The position numbers and the translations under genes are program-made. Shown here one piece after another: positions 51,157 through 60,137 of a DNA stretch of 64,000 bases (position 1 is its first letter; each line of letters opens with the position of its first letter). Below the pieces are notes generated by a model that saw nothing but the letters and a program-made list of their open reading frames with translations, was not told the origin of the DNA and ran no database searches. The stretch covers positions 6,572,001 through 6,636,000 of the forward strand of contig CP099650.1 in NCBI GenBank assembly GCA_024123915.1, read 5' to 3'. The DNA is from Oxalobacteraceae bacterium OTU3CAMAD1. GTDB lineage: Bacteria > Pseudomonadota > Gammaproteobacteria > Burkholderiales > Burkholderiaceae_D.

Positions 51157-52044
51157 ATGCTCGACTCGATGCCGCAATCGCCGCTGCTGTTCGCCCCCGC
51201 CGCCGACCTGGCCATCAGCTTGATCGCCGGCCTGTTCGGCCTGCTGATCGGCAGCTTCCTCAACGTCGTCATCCACCGCCTGCCGAAGATGATGCAGCGC
51301 GAGTCGGACAACTATTGCGCCGTCGAGGCCGGCAAGCCGGAGATCCACATCGAGCGCTACAACCTGATGGTGCCGCGCTCGGCCTGTCCGCATTGCCACC
51401 ACCAGATCACCGCGATGGAGAACATTCCGGTCGTTAGCTATCTGGCCTTGCGCGGCAAATGCAGCAACTGCAAGGCGCCGATCTCGCCGCGCTATCCGGC
51501 CATCGAGCTGCTGACCGGCGTGCTGTCGGCGCTGGTGGTGTGGAAGCTCGGCACCGGCTGGCAGGGCCTGGGCGGCCTGTTCTTCCTGTATTTCCTGGTC
51601 GCGCTGACCTTCATCGACGCCGATACCCAGTTGCTGCCCGACGACCTGACCTATCCGCTGATCTGGGCCGGCCTGCTGATTAACATCAACGGCACTTACG
51701 TGTCGCTGCACGATGCGGTGGTGGGCGCGGCGGCCGGCTATCTGGCGCTGTGGACCATTTATTGGGTGTATAAACTGGTGCGTGGCCGCGAGGGCATGGG
51801 CTATGGCGACTTCAAACTGCTGGCCGCGCTGGGCGCGTGGATGGGCTGGGCGACCTTGCCCGCTATCGTGCTGATGGCCTCGCTGGTCGGGGCGGTGGTG
51901 GGCATCGCACTGATGGTGGCGAACCGGCGCGGCTTCGATTACCAGATTCCGTTCGGGCCGTATCTGGCCGCCGCCGGCCTGATCACCTTCCTGTACCGGG
52001 AGCCGCTGACCGCCTTCACCCGCGTCGTCTATCCTTACTATTAA
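51157..52044 (+). CDS. pilD: Prepilin peptidase / N-methyltransferase PilD
   Basis: PilD cleaves and N-methylates prepilins and pseudopilins in the inner membrane. The 295-residue protein has the N-terminal domain with the zinc motif Cys77-x2-Cys80 ... Cys102-x2-Cys105 (SACPHCHHQI, KCSNCKAPIS) and the aspartyl peptidase part with Asp154/Asp156 (TFIDADTQLLPD) and Asp218 (GYGDFKLL). About eight membrane helices are predicted. The first of two in-frame ATGs is used (MLDSMPQ). coaE starts 15 bp downstream, so pilD-coaE-zapD-yacG are likely co-transcribed. Confidence 0.96.
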   Translation: MLDSMPQSPLLFAPAADLAISLIAGLFGLLIGSFLNVVIHRLPKMMQRESDNYCAVEAGKPEIHIERYNLMVPRSACPHCHHQITAMENIPVVSYLALRGKCSNCKAPISPRYPAIELLTGVLSALVVWKLGTGWQGLGGLFFLYFLVALTFIDADTQLLPDDLTYPLIWAGLLININGTYVSLHDAVVGAAAGYLALWTIYWVYKLVRGREGMGYGDFKLLAALGAWMGWATLPAIVLMASLVGAVVGIALMVANRRGFDYQIPFGPYLAAAGLITFLYREPLTAFTRVVYPYY

Positions 52045-52059
52045 AAGCAAAGCCACAGC

Positions 52060-52665
52060 ATGACTACTGCGCCCTTCTCCATCGGCCTGACCGGCGGCAT
52101 CGGCAGCGGCAAGACCACGGTGGCCAATATGTTCGCCGAGCGCGGCGCCAGCATCGTCGACACCGACGTCATCGCCCACAGCCTGACCGCGCCCGGCGGC
52201 CCGGCCATGCCGGCCATCATCGCCGAATTCGGCCCGGAGTTCGCCGACGGAACCGGCGCGCTCGACCGCGCACGCATGCGCCAGCTGGTATTCGCCGACG
52301 CCGGCGCCAAGGCGCGCCTGGAAGCCATCCTCCATCCCCGCATCCGCGACGCCGCGCTGGCCGCCGGCGCTGCCGCGACCGGCAGCTATGTCATCTACGC
52401 GGTGCCGCTCCTGGTCGAGTCCGGCACTTGGCTGTCCCGGGTGGCGCGCGTGCTGGTGATCGACTGCCGCGAGGAAGTGCAAATTGCACGCGTGATGGCG
52501 CGTAACAATTTGCCGGAATCGCAAGTGCTGGCCATTATGGCGGCCCAGGCGAGCCGCGCGCAGCGGCTGGCCGCCGCCGATGACATTATCGAAAATAACG
52601 ACGGAATCGCCGCCTTGGGGCCCCAAATCGACCGTTTACACGCCCTCTACATGAAAATTCGCTAG
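52060..52665 (+). CDS. coaE: Dephospho-CoA kinase
   Basis: CoaE performs the last step of coenzyme A synthesis, phosphorylating the 3'-hydroxyl of dephospho-CoA. The 201-residue protein has the P-loop GGIGSGKT at 12-19, DTDVIAHSLTAPGG near 35-48, and HPRIRDAAL near 97. The LID-like arginine-rich part lies around residues 140-175 (RVMARNNLPESQVLAIM, RAQRLAAADDIIENN). Length and order fit the family. It lies between pilD and zapD. Confidence 0.97.
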   Translation: MTTAPFSIGLTGGIGSGKTTVANMFAERGASIVDTDVIAHSLTAPGGPAMPAIIAEFGPEFADGTGALDRARMRQLVFADAGAKARLEAILHPRIRDAALAAGAAATGSYVIYAVPLLVESGTWLSRVARVLVIDCREEVQIARVMARNNLPESQVLAIMAAQASRAQRLAAADDIIENNDGIAALGPQIDRLHALYMKIR

Positions 52666-52774
52666 CATTTTCAAAAAGAAGGGTAACAATACCTCTGCAA
52701 CGTTTGTATTTTTGCTTGGCTTGCTTCAGAATCACGTGAATTCACCGCAGGTCCACAAATAGAGGGATGTTATT

Positions 52775-53530
52775 TTGATTGTCTACGAATATCCTTTCAA
52801 CGAGCGCATCCGCACGTTGTTGCGATTAGAGGATCTGTACGAGAAATTCAAATTCTTTGTGCATCAGGAACATCCGATGCAGCATCACGTCGCCCTGTCG
52901 ACGATCTTCGATATGCTGGAAGTGGCCGGCCGCGCCGACCTGAAGTCCGACCTGCTGCAAGAACTGGAGCGCCAGCGTCAAAGCCTGCTGGGCTACCGCA
53001 TGAATCCCAATGTCCAGACCGAAACCCTGGACGCCATCCTCGCCGAGCTCGACGGTGTGAGCAGCGCGCTGGTCGCTGCCCAGGGCAAGACCGGCCAGAA
53101 CGTGCGCGACAACGAGTGGCTGATGAGCATCCGCGGCCGCACCATCATTCCCGGCGGCGCTTGCGAATTCGATCTGCCGTCGTACTACGCGTGGCAAAAG
53201 CGGCCGGCCGAGCAGCGTTTCAACGACATCGTCAACTGGTTCGCGCCGCTGGCGCCGTTGTTCGACGCGCTGGCCTTGGTGCTGCGCCTGCTGCGCGACT
53301 CCGGCGGCCCGGTCAAGATGATCGCCGTCGCCGGCAGTTATCAGCAAATGTTGCAGGGCAAGGTCTACCAGATGCTGCGTTTGACGCTGGATGAATCGAT
53401 GGGCGCGATCCCCGAAATCTCCGCCAACAAGTACATGCTGTGGGTGCGCTTTACCACCCAGGGCGGCGACCTGAAACCCAAGGCGCTGGAAGATGATGTA
53501 CCATTCGAGCTCACACTCTGTAACTTCTAA
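52775..53530 (+). CDS. zapD: Cell division protein ZapD
   Basis: ZapD bundles FtsZ filaments and supports the Z ring. The 251-residue protein matches the family through its length, starting [20 protein letters not shown] and containing [13 protein letters not shown] [31 protein letters not shown] and [15 protein letters not shown]. The start codon is TTG at 52775, preceded by AGAGGGA; no ATG is close enough to keep the conserved N-terminus. The gene follows coaE and precedes yacG, the conserved order in proteobacteria. Confidence 0.95.
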   Translation: MIVYEYPFNERIRTLLRLEDLYEKFKFFVHQEHPMQHHVALSTIFDMLEVAGRADLKSDLLQELERQRQSLLGYRMNPNVQTETLDAILAELDGVSSALVAAQGKTGQNVRDNEWLMSIRGRTIIPGGACEFDLPSYYAWQKRPAEQRFNDIVNWFAPLAPLFDALALVLRLLRDSGGPVKMIAVAGSYQQMLQGKVYQMLRLTLDESMGAIPEISANKYMLWVRFTTQGGDLKPKALEDDVPFELTLCNF

Positions 53531-53539
53531 AGAATTATC

Positions 53540-53713
53540 ATGGCCACCGTAGTTGACTGCCCTACCTGCTCCGCCAAAGTGGAGTGGAAGGAAGAGAATA
53601 AGTATCGCCCGTTCTGTTCGGAACGCTGCAAACAGATCGATCTCGGCGCCTGGGCCGAGGAAAAGTACGCCATCCCCGCCGCGCCGCCCAAAGATCCGCT
53701 CGAAGAAGAATAA
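53540..53713 (+). CDS. yacG: DNA gyrase inhibitor / zinc-binding protein YacG
   Basis: The small 57-residue protein [10 protein letters not shown]... has four zinc-binding cysteines, Cys7-x2-Cys10 and Cys26-x3-Cys30 ([26 protein letters not shown]), and the conserved [11 protein letters not shown] after them. In E. coli YacG binds GyrB and inhibits gyrase. It starts 9 bp after zapD and ends before repeat copy 7; it is the last gene of the pilD-coaE-zapD-yacG unit. Confidence 0.93.
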   Translation: MATVVDCPTCSAKVEWKEENKYRPFCSERCKQIDLGAWAEEKYAIPAAPPKDPLEEE

Positions 53714-53745
53714 GCCGAGTCGTTATACGCGATGAGCTCGGGTTC

Positions 53746-53843
53746 CATGTAGGGCGGATTAGCGTAGCGTAATCCGCCATGCATGCGCGGTCGGCGGCTC
53801 AACGATGGCGGATTACGGCGTTCCGCCTAATCCGCCCTACGTG
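53746..53843. repeat. Interspersed palindromic repeat, copy 7, overlapping an anti-sigma gene end
   Basis: Full copy with the GCGTAGC-loop arm on the left and the GGCGTTCCGCC-loop arm on the right, the same orientation as copy 3. Inner ends read GGATTACG/CGTAATCC rather than the GGCCGATTA form of most copies. The TAG stop of the anti-sigma gene (53837-53839) falls inside its right end. Confidence 0.9.
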
Positions 53844-54556
53844 GAACGCGGGTCTGCTTGCTTCACCTTCACGGCCCTGCCGATGTACAGGATCGGACCG
53901 GTCGGAAGGCCGGTCGGCGAGCCGGCCTCCGGCTCCAGCGTGATTTCAAACAGCTGCCCGGCCTCGACCTGCGGCAGCTTGCCCAGCGCTACCTTCAGCG
54001 GCTGGTTCGGCGTCACCAATCCCAGCGATTCCGGCTTGCTCCAGGTTTTCCCTTTGGTCCAGAACTGCAGCGATTTCTGGCTAGGCAACGGCGTGCCTTC
54101 CAGCGGCGTCAAGGTCAGCTGGTTGTTCAGGCTCGCCTGCACCACGTAGCCGGCGTTGCGTTCCTGTGGCGACACCAGCACCACCATGTAGGCGGGCTGC
54201 GCCGGCTCGGGACGCACCAGCACGATGCTGGCCAGCACGAAGGAGACGACCATCGCCAGCCCCGCGAGCGAGCGCCAAAGCCGCAGATCGTCCCACCAGC
54301 GGCGCCATCCGCCAGCATCGGTCACCGCCTGCGGGCGCAGATTGCCGACGATGCGCGGCCACAGCTTGGTGGACGGCTCGACCGGCTCGGCCAGCGCCGT
54401 CAACGGCAGCAGGCGGCGCTCCCACGCGTCCACTTCGGCGCGCAGCAGCGGTTCGTCCTGCATGCGGCGCTCCACTTGCAGGCGCGCCGCCAGCGGCAAG
54501 GTGCCCAGCACATACTCGCCGGCCAGCTGCTGCAATTCCTCCAGTGATTCGTTCAT
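53837..54556 (-). CDS. Anti-sigma factor (RskA/anti-sigma-K type)
   Basis: The 239-residue protein has an N-terminal cytoplasmic zinc-free anti-sigma domain (LQQLAGEYVLGTLPLAARLQ), one membrane helix at 97-115 (LAGLAMVVSFVLASIVLVRP) and a periplasmic RskA domain (MVVLVSPQERNAGYVVQASL; TPNQPLKVALGKLPQVEAGQ). It should hold the co-encoded ECF sigma factor inactive until an envelope signal. The ATG at 54554-54556 overlaps the sigma gene stop (ATGA), so the two are made together. Its TAG stop lies in repeat copy 7. Confidence 0.9.
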   Translation of the reverse strand: MNESLEELQQLAGEYVLGTLPLAARLQVERRMQDEPLLRAEVDAWERRLLPLTALAEPVEPSTKLWPRIVGNLRPQAVTDAGGWRRWWDDLRLWRSLAGLAMVVSFVLASIVLVRPEPAQPAYMVVLVSPQERNAGYVVQASLNNQLTLTPLEGTPLPSQKSLQFWTKGKTWSKPESLGLVTPNQPLKVALGKLPQVEAGQLFEITLEPEAGSPTGLPTGPILYIGRAVKVKQADPRST

Positions 54557-55107
54557 CCCATGCACTCCCGCAATGCGGCCAGGCCGCGCTTGAGCCAGGC
54601 CTTGACCGTGCCCAGCGGCGCGTTCAGCCGCGTCGCGATTTCGCTGTGGCTGCAGCCGTCGACATAGGCGCAGACGATGCTGTTGCGCTTGGCGCTATCG
54701 AGATGGCCGAGGCAATCGTTCAAGCGGCCCATGCTGGCTTGCAGTTCAAATTGTTCGGCCACGGTGTCGGTCCGGTCTTCCTGCAAGGCGTCGAGCGTGT
54801 CGGCCTCGGCATACACTTCCCGCTCGCGCGAGCGCAGCGTGTTGAGCGCCTGGTGGCGCACGACGGTGAAAATCCAGCCGCGCGCGGCGCCCCGTTGCGG
54901 GTCGAAGCTGGCGGCCTTTTGCCAGATGCTGACGAAGGCGTCGTGCAGCACGTCCTCGGCCACGTCGCGCCGGCGCACGATGCGCAGCGCCACGCCCAGC
55001 AAATGGCGGCCGTCCTGTTCGTACAGGCGCTGCAAGGCACGCTGGTCGCCTTTGGCACAGGCGTGCAGCGCGGCGTCGTAGTCAAAACCGTCCGGGGCGT
55101 TCGGCAT
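54553..55107 (-). CDS. ECF RNA polymerase sigma factor (SigK-like)
   Basis: This 184-residue sigma-70 family member has region 2 (about 18-85; LGVALRIVRRRDVAEDVLHD, FVSIWQKAASFDPQRGAARG) and region 4 with its HTH (about 125-180; SIVCAYVDGCSHSEIATRLN, PLGTVKAWLKRGLAAL). It lacks regions 1.1 and 3, as in ECF sigmas. The ATG at 55105-55107 is used; only non-ATG codons lie upstream. It directs transcription of an envelope- or oxidative-stress regulon, perhaps including the DUF3455 gene just upstream. The partner anti-sigma factor overlaps at the 3' end. Confidence 0.92.
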   Translation of the reverse strand: MPNAPDGFDYDAALHACAKGDQRALQRLYEQDGRHLLGVALRIVRRRDVAEDVLHDAFVSIWQKAASFDPQRGAARGWIFTVVRHQALNTLRSREREVYAEADTLDALQEDRTDTVAEQFELQASMGRLNDCLGHLDSAKRNSIVCAYVDGCSHSEIATRLNAPLGTVKAWLKRGLAALRECMG

Positions 55108-55210
55108 CAGCAATCAAGGAAAAAGGTTGGGCGCGGCCCGGCGGTGATCTGCTGAGTGTCGACCGATTATAGCCGATCACATCCGCGCAACCGCCGGCCG
55201 TGCAACGGAA

Positions 55211-55747
55211 TTACGCGGCTTTCCAGAAGATGTAGTCGGCCTGGTACTTCACGGTTTCCTTGGCGCCCAGGTTAGCGGCGGCGCAAGCGCTGGCCGGCGC
55301 CACGCCGCCCTTGGTGGCGACGCGCTGGATGTAGGTGACGCCGGTCATGGCGCCGCTGCCCATGGCCGGATTGGCTTTGACCAACTGCGATGGAATATTG
55401 CCGGCGCCGGCCGGGGCGACCGCGACCTGGGTGGCGGTGACCTTGGAGCCGTCGTTGTTCTGCCACGTGGCAGGCGGGCCGAAGTATTTGCCGACGCTCA
55501 TGCCGCTGCGATCGCTCAGGACGGCGTCGGGGCCGACGAAGGTCCATTCGAACTGGCCGGCGGCGTCCTTCTTGGCCTTGCACTCATAGGTGATATCGCC
55601 GGCGCCGACGGTTTCCATGGCGACCTTGTTCCCTGTTGGTACTTGCACGGCGGCAGGCAAAGCCTGTTGGTCGAAGGTCGGGCCGCTGGCGCAAGCGGAC
55701 AGCAGGACGGCGGCGGCGAGGATGGCGGCGGATTGTTGGATTTGCAT
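55211..55747 (-). CDS. DUF3455 lipoprotein
   Basis: A 178-residue DUF3455 protein. The N-terminus MQIQQSAAILAAAVLLSACA carries a signal sequence with lipobox LSAC and lipidation at Cys19. The mature part has the family pattern PAAVQVPTGNKVAMETVGAG and ECKAKKDAAGQFEWTFVGPD, then TWQNNDGSKVTA and VKYQADYIFW. Proteins of this family are exported and of unknown function. The gene ends about 100 bp before the sigma gene in the same direction, so it could be part of, or controlled by, that sigma/anti-sigma unit. Confidence 0.85.
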   Translation of the reverse strand: MQIQQSAAILAAAVLLSACASGPTFDQQALPAAVQVPTGNKVAMETVGAGDITYECKAKKDAAGQFEWTFVGPDAVLSDRSGMSVGKYFGPPATWQNNDGSKVTATQVAVAPAGAGNIPSQLVKANPAMGSGAMTGVTYIQRVATKGGVAPASACAAANLGAKETVKYQADYIFWKAA

Positions 55748-55890
55748 GTCAGGCTCCTGAGTAGTAGTGAGAACCAGCGGGATTTTCCCGTTGATAGCAG
55801 TACTACACGCCAGCGCTGAGTTTGGATGCAGCCAGATGCAAATATATTTTGTGGCTATGGAGATTGAGCCGAGCCGCCGACGGCGCATGC

Positions 55891-55925
55891 ATGGCGGATT
55901 ACGCTTCGCTAATCCGCCCTACGTG
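55891..55925. repeat. Half copy of the interspersed repeat
   Basis: Single arm ATGGCGGATTACGCTTCGCT and AATCCGCCCTACGTG with the GCGAAGC-type loop. The partner arm is missing. It lies between mutT and the DUF3455 gene. Confidence 0.85.
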
Positions 55926-55962
55926 GTTCCGTGGTGAGTTTGCGTTGTGGTGCAAGGATGAG

Positions 55963-56388
55963 TTAAGACGAAACCCGTTCGGCGCGGACCACGTCCAGCC
56001 ATTCGAGCAGCGGTATCGTCGCCGGCAGCAGCGGTTCGACGCCGACCGTGCCCTGCCACGCGAAGGCCTGGCCTTCGAGGCTTTGCGGCTCGCCTTCCCA
56101 ATCCCTGCTGATGTAGAAATGCAGCCGCACATGCGCGTGCGGATACACATATTCGACGCCGCACCATTCCTCGGCGCTGTTGATCGTCAGGCCCAGCTCT
56201 TCGACGAACTCGCGCTTGAGCGCTTGCAGTATCGTTTCGCCGGGATCGACTTTACCGCCCGGGAATTCCCAGTAGCCGTCGTACGGCTTGCCGGCCGGAC
56301 GCTGACCCAGCAGCACATCGCCATTCGGCTTCATCAGGATGCCGACGGCGACGTCGACCGGTTTGATCTTCGCTTCCGCGCCGCTCAT
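55963..56388 (-). CDS. mutT: MutT-type NUDIX hydrolase (8-oxo-dGTP diphosphatase)
   Basis: MutT hydrolyses 8-oxo-dGTP to the monophosphate and so prevents A-to-C errors. The 141-residue protein has a complete Nudix box at about 45-67: GGKVDPGE, ETILQALKRE and FVEELGLT. Upstream VAVGILMKPNGDVLLGQRPA and YWEFPGGK match MutT. The ATG at 56386-56388 overlaps the DUF815 ATPase stop (ATGA). The conserved argJ-DUF815-mutT order of Burkholderiales supports the name. Confidence 0.92.
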   Translation of the reverse strand: MSGAEAKIKPVDVAVGILMKPNGDVLLGQRPAGKPYDGYWEFPGGKVDPGETILQALKREFVEELGLTINSAEEWCGVEYVYPHAHVRLHFYISRDWEGEPQSLEGQAFAWQGTVGVEPLLPATIPLLEWLDVVRAERVSS

Positions 56389-57272
56389 GCCTGGCCGCCC
56401 TGCGGCAGCTTGCCGGCGTAGTCCTTGGCGAACTGCCACGCCACCCGGCCCGAACGCGAACCGCGCTGCAAGGCCCAGCGCAAGGCGTCGGCGCGCGCCG
56501 CTTCGATCTGCGCCTCGGTGCAGCCCAGCGACGACAGCCAGTGGCCGACGATGGCCAGGTAATCATCCTGCTTGAACGGGTAGAACGACAGCCACAGGCC
56601 GAAGCGCTCCGACAGCGAGATCTTCTCCTCCACCGTTTCGCCGGGATGCAGGTCGCCGTCCTCGTCGTGCTTGTAGCTGGTATTGTCCGACATCCGCTCC
56701 GGCATCAGGTGGCGCCGGTTGGAGGTGGCGTATATCAGCACATTGTCCGACTGCGCCGAGATGCTGCCGTCCAGCGCCACCTTCAGCGCCTTGTAACCGC
56801 TCTCGCCCTCTTCGAACGACAGGTCGTCGCAGAAAATGATGAAGCGCTCCGGCCGTCCGGCGACGATGTCGACGATGTCAGGCAGCTCGGCCAGGTCGGC
56901 CTTGTCCACTTCGATCAGGCGCAGGCCGTCCTTGCCGAACTGGTTCAGGCAAGCCTTGATCAGCGACGATTTGCCGGTGCCGCGCGCGCCCGTGAGCAGC
57001 ACGTTGTTGGCCGGCCGCCCCTGCACGAACTGGCGGGTGTTCTGCTCGATCTGCTCTTTCTGCGGGCCGATATGCTGCAGGTCGTCCAGCGCGATCTGCG
57101 ACACGTGCGCCACCGCTTGCAGGTAGCTGGCGCCTCCGCCGCTGCGCTTGCGCCAGCGGAAGGCGAAGCCCAGCTTCCAGTCGGGTTCACGCGGCGCCTG
57201 CGGCAGCACCGCTTCCACGCGCGCCAGCAAGGCCTCGGCGCGCACCAGGAATTGTTCGAGGGGCGTCGCCAT
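56385..57272 (-). CDS. DUF815 family AAA-type ATP-binding protein
   Basis: The 295-residue protein has a P-loop Walker A GARGTGKS at 95-102 and a Walker B-like FIIFCDDLSFEEGE near 155, then NVLIYATSNRRHLMPERM, which corresponds to the sensor region. The N-terminal 80 residues (FRWRKRSGGGASYLQAV) are a family-specific extension. Family members are predicted ATPases with no settled role. The position next to argJ and mutT is conserved in Betaproteobacteria but does not explain it. The stop is coupled to mutT. Confidence 0.9.
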   Translation of the reverse strand: MATPLEQFLVRAEALLARVEAVLPQAPREPDWKLGFAFRWRKRSGGGASYLQAVAHVSQIALDDLQHIGPQKEQIEQNTRQFVQGRPANNVLLTGARGTGKSSLIKACLNQFGKDGLRLIEVDKADLAELPDIVDIVAGRPERFIIFCDDLSFEEGESGYKALKVALDGSISAQSDNVLIYATSNRRHLMPERMSDNTSYKHDEDGDLHPGETVEEKISLSERFGLWLSFYPFKQDDYLAIVGHWLSSLGCTEAQIEAARADALRWALQRGSRSGRVAWQFAKDYAGKLPQGGQA

Positions 57273-57273
57273 C

Positions 57274-58509
57274 TTAGGAACGGTAGTCGGCGTTGATGCT
57301 CACGTAGTCGTGCGACAGGTCGCAGGTGTAGACAGTGGCCGCCGCCGCGCCGCGCGCCAGCTTGACGCGCACCGTGATCTCGCTTTGCTTCATCACGCGC
57401 TGGCCGTCTTCTTCCTTGTAGTCGGGATTGCGGCCGCCATTCTTGGCCACCAGGACGTCGTCCAGATACAGATTCAGCTTGCTCACGTCGAGCTCCACGC
57501 CGGCGTAGCCGATGGCGCACAGGATGCGGCCCAGATTCGGATCGGAGGCGAAGAACGCGGTCTTGACCAGCGGCGAGTGGCCGATCGAGTAGGCGATCTT
57601 GCGGCACTCTTCGACGCTCTCGCCCTCTTCCACCGTGATGGTGATGAATTTTGTCGCGCCTTCGCCGTCGCGCACGATGGCCTGCGCCAGGAACAGCGAC
57701 AGCTCGCCCACGGCCTTCGCAAGTTCGGCGTATTCCGGCGAGTCGACCGAGTTCACTTCCAGGGTGCCGGCGCCGGTGGCGATCAGCATGAAGGAGTCGT
57801 TGGTCGAGGTGTCGCCGTCGATGGTGATGCAGTTGAAGCTTTGGTCGGCGACCTGCTTGACCAGCACGTCGAGCACCGGCTGCGCGACCTTGGCGTCCAG
57901 CGCCAGGTAGCCCAGCATGGTGGCCATGTTCGGCTTGATCATGCCGGCGCCCTTGCTGATGCCGCTCATGGTGACCGTGTGGCCGCCAATGGTGACCGTG
58001 CGCGAGCCGGCCTTCGGCTGGGTGTCGGTGGTCATGATGGCTTCGGCCGCGTTGTACCAGTTGTCGGCCTTCAGGCCGGCAATCGCTTGCGGCAGGCCGG
58101 CGATCACTTTCGCGGCCGGCAGCGGCTCGAGGATCACGCCGGTCGAAAACGGCAGGATCTGCGACGCCTCGCAGCCCAGTTGCGCGGCCAGCGCGGCGCA
58201 GGTCTCGTTGGCCAGCGACAGGCCCAGTTCGCCGGTGCCGGCGTTGGCGTTGCCGGTGTTGATCAGCAGCGCGGCGATCGGCTTGCCGCTCTCTTTGGCG
58301 GCGGCCAGGTGGGCCTTGGCGATCTGCACGGGCGCGGCGCAGAAGCGGTTGAGCGTGAACACGCCCGCCACGGTGGCCGTCGGCGCGACCTTCAATACCA
58401 GCACGTCCTTGCGGTTCGGCTTCTTGATGCCGGCTTCGGCGAAACCGATTTCGACGCCGGCGACAGGCTTGAGGGCGGAGGCAAGGGGCAGAGGGGAATT
58501 GACGGCCAT
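57274..58509 (-). CDS. argJ: Bifunctional ornithine acetyltransferase / N-acetylglutamate synthase
   Basis: ArgJ transfers the acetyl group from N-acetylornithine to glutamate in arginine synthesis. The 411-residue precursor cuts itself before Thr197 in [10 protein letters not shown] to give alpha and beta chains; the ATML motif is intact. [33 protein letters not shown] (near 84-96) and [19 protein letters not shown] match the family. The ATG at 58507-58509 is used rather than a farther upstream frame start. Whether the enzyme is mono- or bifunctional cannot be told. A 1-bp gap separates it from the DUF815 gene. Confidence 0.96.
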   Translation of the reverse strand: MAVNSPLPLASALKPVAGVEIGFAEAGIKKPNRKDVLVLKVAPTATVAGVFTLNRFCAAPVQIAKAHLAAAKESGKPIAALLINTGNANAGTGELGLSLANETCAALAAQLGCEASQILPFSTGVILEPLPAAKVIAGLPQAIAGLKADNWYNAAEAIMTTDTQPKAGSRTVTIGGHTVTMSGISKGAGMIKPNMATMLGYLALDAKVAQPVLDVLVKQVADQSFNCITIDGDTSTNDSFMLIATGAGTLEVNSVDSPEYAELAKAVGELSLFLAQAIVRDGEGATKFITITVEEGESVEECRKIAYSIGHSPLVKTAFFASDPNLGRILCAIGYAGVELDVSKLNLYLDDVLVAKNGGRNPDYKEEDGQRVMKQSEITVRVKLARGAAAATVYTCDLSHDYVSINADYRS

Positions 58510-58897
58510 ATATGTGATCTCGTGGGTGGAAGATTGGAAACTGGGAGCCGCTATTGTAATACCTGACGGGCAAAACGTCGCATTGCCATCCGCGCCCCCG
58601 GCCGCACCCAATGCTCTGCAAGCATTCGTAACTATTGGTTGTCGCTAACGCGATTGCCACCAACAGTGGCGAAATTGCTAAATATGCGTAAAAACCATCT
58701 TAACATTGCAATACAAGCCTATGAATCCACACGGTTTTTGCGCAAAAACCACATCTTTTTAGCACGGTCGTCCATTTTGTTACTTTTGATTTCATGCATT
58801 CAGGAAATTAGTTTAACTTGAGCAACGAATGCCGCAGCCCCGCATTGTCATACACAAACTGAACAAAAAATCGACTTAGACCGAGGATTTTGAATAC
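58510..58897. promoter_or_regulatory. 388-bp divergent region with an 18-bp palindrome
   Basis: GGTTTTTGCG CAAAAACC at 58733-58750 is a perfect 18-bp palindrome; a second half-site, GCGTAAAAACC, lies about 50 bp upstream at 58686-58696. This suggests an operator pair upstream of the porin gene. The remainder is AT-rich with no coding sign. AGGATTTTGAATAC before 58898 is the likely ribosome site of the porin, though weak. Confidence 0.6.
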
Positions 58898-60124
58898 ATG
58901 AAAAAGCAACTGTTAGTAGCAGCCGTCCTGTCCGCGCTCACGGCTACGGCCGCCACCCAGGCTCGCGCCGGCGTATTGGACGACGGCAACCTGACCATCA
59001 GCGGCTTCGGCACGCTGGGTGTCGCCAAGAGCAACACCGACGACGCGCAATTCGCCCGCTACAACCAGGCCGAAGGCGTCGGCGACAAGGCCCGCATCGG
59101 CCTCGATACCAACCTGGGTCTGCAAGCGACCTACAAAATGAACGACTGGCTGTCCGGCACCGTGCAGGTACTGACCCGCAAGACCACCAGCGACAGCTAC
59201 TCCACCGACCTGACCTGGGGCTTCCTGAAGGCGCGCGTCAACGATGAAGTGAGCGTGCGCGTGGGCCGCATCGTCATGCCGATCTTCCTGATCTCCGACT
59301 ACCAGAACGTCGGCTACGCCAACACCATGATGCGTCCACCGATCGAGATGTACGGCCAGGAGCCGATGGAAAACGCCGACGGCGCCGACATCAACTACCA
59401 GCGCGCCTTCGGCGACTTCAACTTCACCGGCCAGGCCTTCGTCGGCCGCAGCCGCGGCAAACTGTTCGTGCCGACCGGCGCCGGCTCGGTGGCCAACTAC
59501 CGTGCCCCCGCCGCCGGCATTAGCCTGGGCGGCGAGTACGGTCCGTTCACGGTGCGCATCGGCCACGCCCGCGCCGACTTGAAGATCAAGGATCTGGCGC
59601 CGATCAACAGCCTGGGCGCGACGCTGCGCCAGGTCGGCTTCGCGCAGCTCGCGAGCGACATCAATCTGACCGACGGCAAAAAGATCGCCTTCACGTCGCT
59701 GGGCGCGACCATGGACTGGAACAATATCCTGGTGCAAACCGAATACGCGCAGCGCCGCGCCAAGGACCCGGTCTACATCCCGGACACCAACGCCTGGTAC
59801 TTCATGACCGGCTACCGCCTGGGCAAATTCCTGCCGTACTACTCGCACGCTGCCACCAAGGACGCCGGCAGCTCGGTGAACCTGCCGGCCAACTTCCCGC
59901 GCGCGGGCGTGCTGTCGTCGACCGTGCGCAGCACCTTGACGTCGGCCGAGCAGACCTCCGACTTGATCGGCGTGCGCTGGGACTTCGCCAAATCGCTGGC
60001 GCTCAAGGTGCAGGTGGACCGCGTCAAGCCCAAGACCAAATCGGGCATGCTGATCTTCGCGCCGGCCGCCGGCTACCGCAACAGCGTCACCGTCGTCGGC
60101 GCCTCGCTCGACTTCGTATTCTGA
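58898..60124 (+). CDS. Outer-membrane porin
   Basis: The 408-residue precursor has a signal peptide (cleavage near residue 24, TQARAG-VLDD) and a beta-barrel composition with alternating hydrophobic segments and a terminal Phe (VVGASLDFVF). An LTISGFGTLGVAKSN opening and RVGRIVMPIFLISDYQNVGY stretch are typical of proteobacterial porin-like proteins adjacent to small binding proteins. It would allow diffusion of a solute across the outer membrane; selectivity is unknown. The next gene starts 13 bp downstream. Confidence 0.85.
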   Translation: MKKQLLVAAVLSALTATAATQARAGVLDDGNLTISGFGTLGVAKSNTDDAQFARYNQAEGVGDKARIGLDTNLGLQATYKMNDWLSGTVQVLTRKTTSDSYSTDLTWGFLKARVNDEVSVRVGRIVMPIFLISDYQNVGYANTMMRPPIEMYGQEPMENADGADINYQRAFGDFNFTGQAFVGRSRGKLFVPTGAGSVANYRAPAAGISLGGEYGPFTVRIGHARADLKIKDLAPINSLGATLRQVGFAQLASDINLTDGKKIAFTSLGATMDWNNILVQTEYAQRRAKDPVYIPDTNAWYFMTGYRLGKFLPYYSHAATKDAGSSVNLPANFPRAGVLSSTVRSTLTSAEQTSDLIGVRWDFAKSLALKVQVDRVKPKTKSGMLIFAPAAGYRNSVTVVGASLDFVF

Positions 60125-60137
60125 TTGGAGAGCGCAC

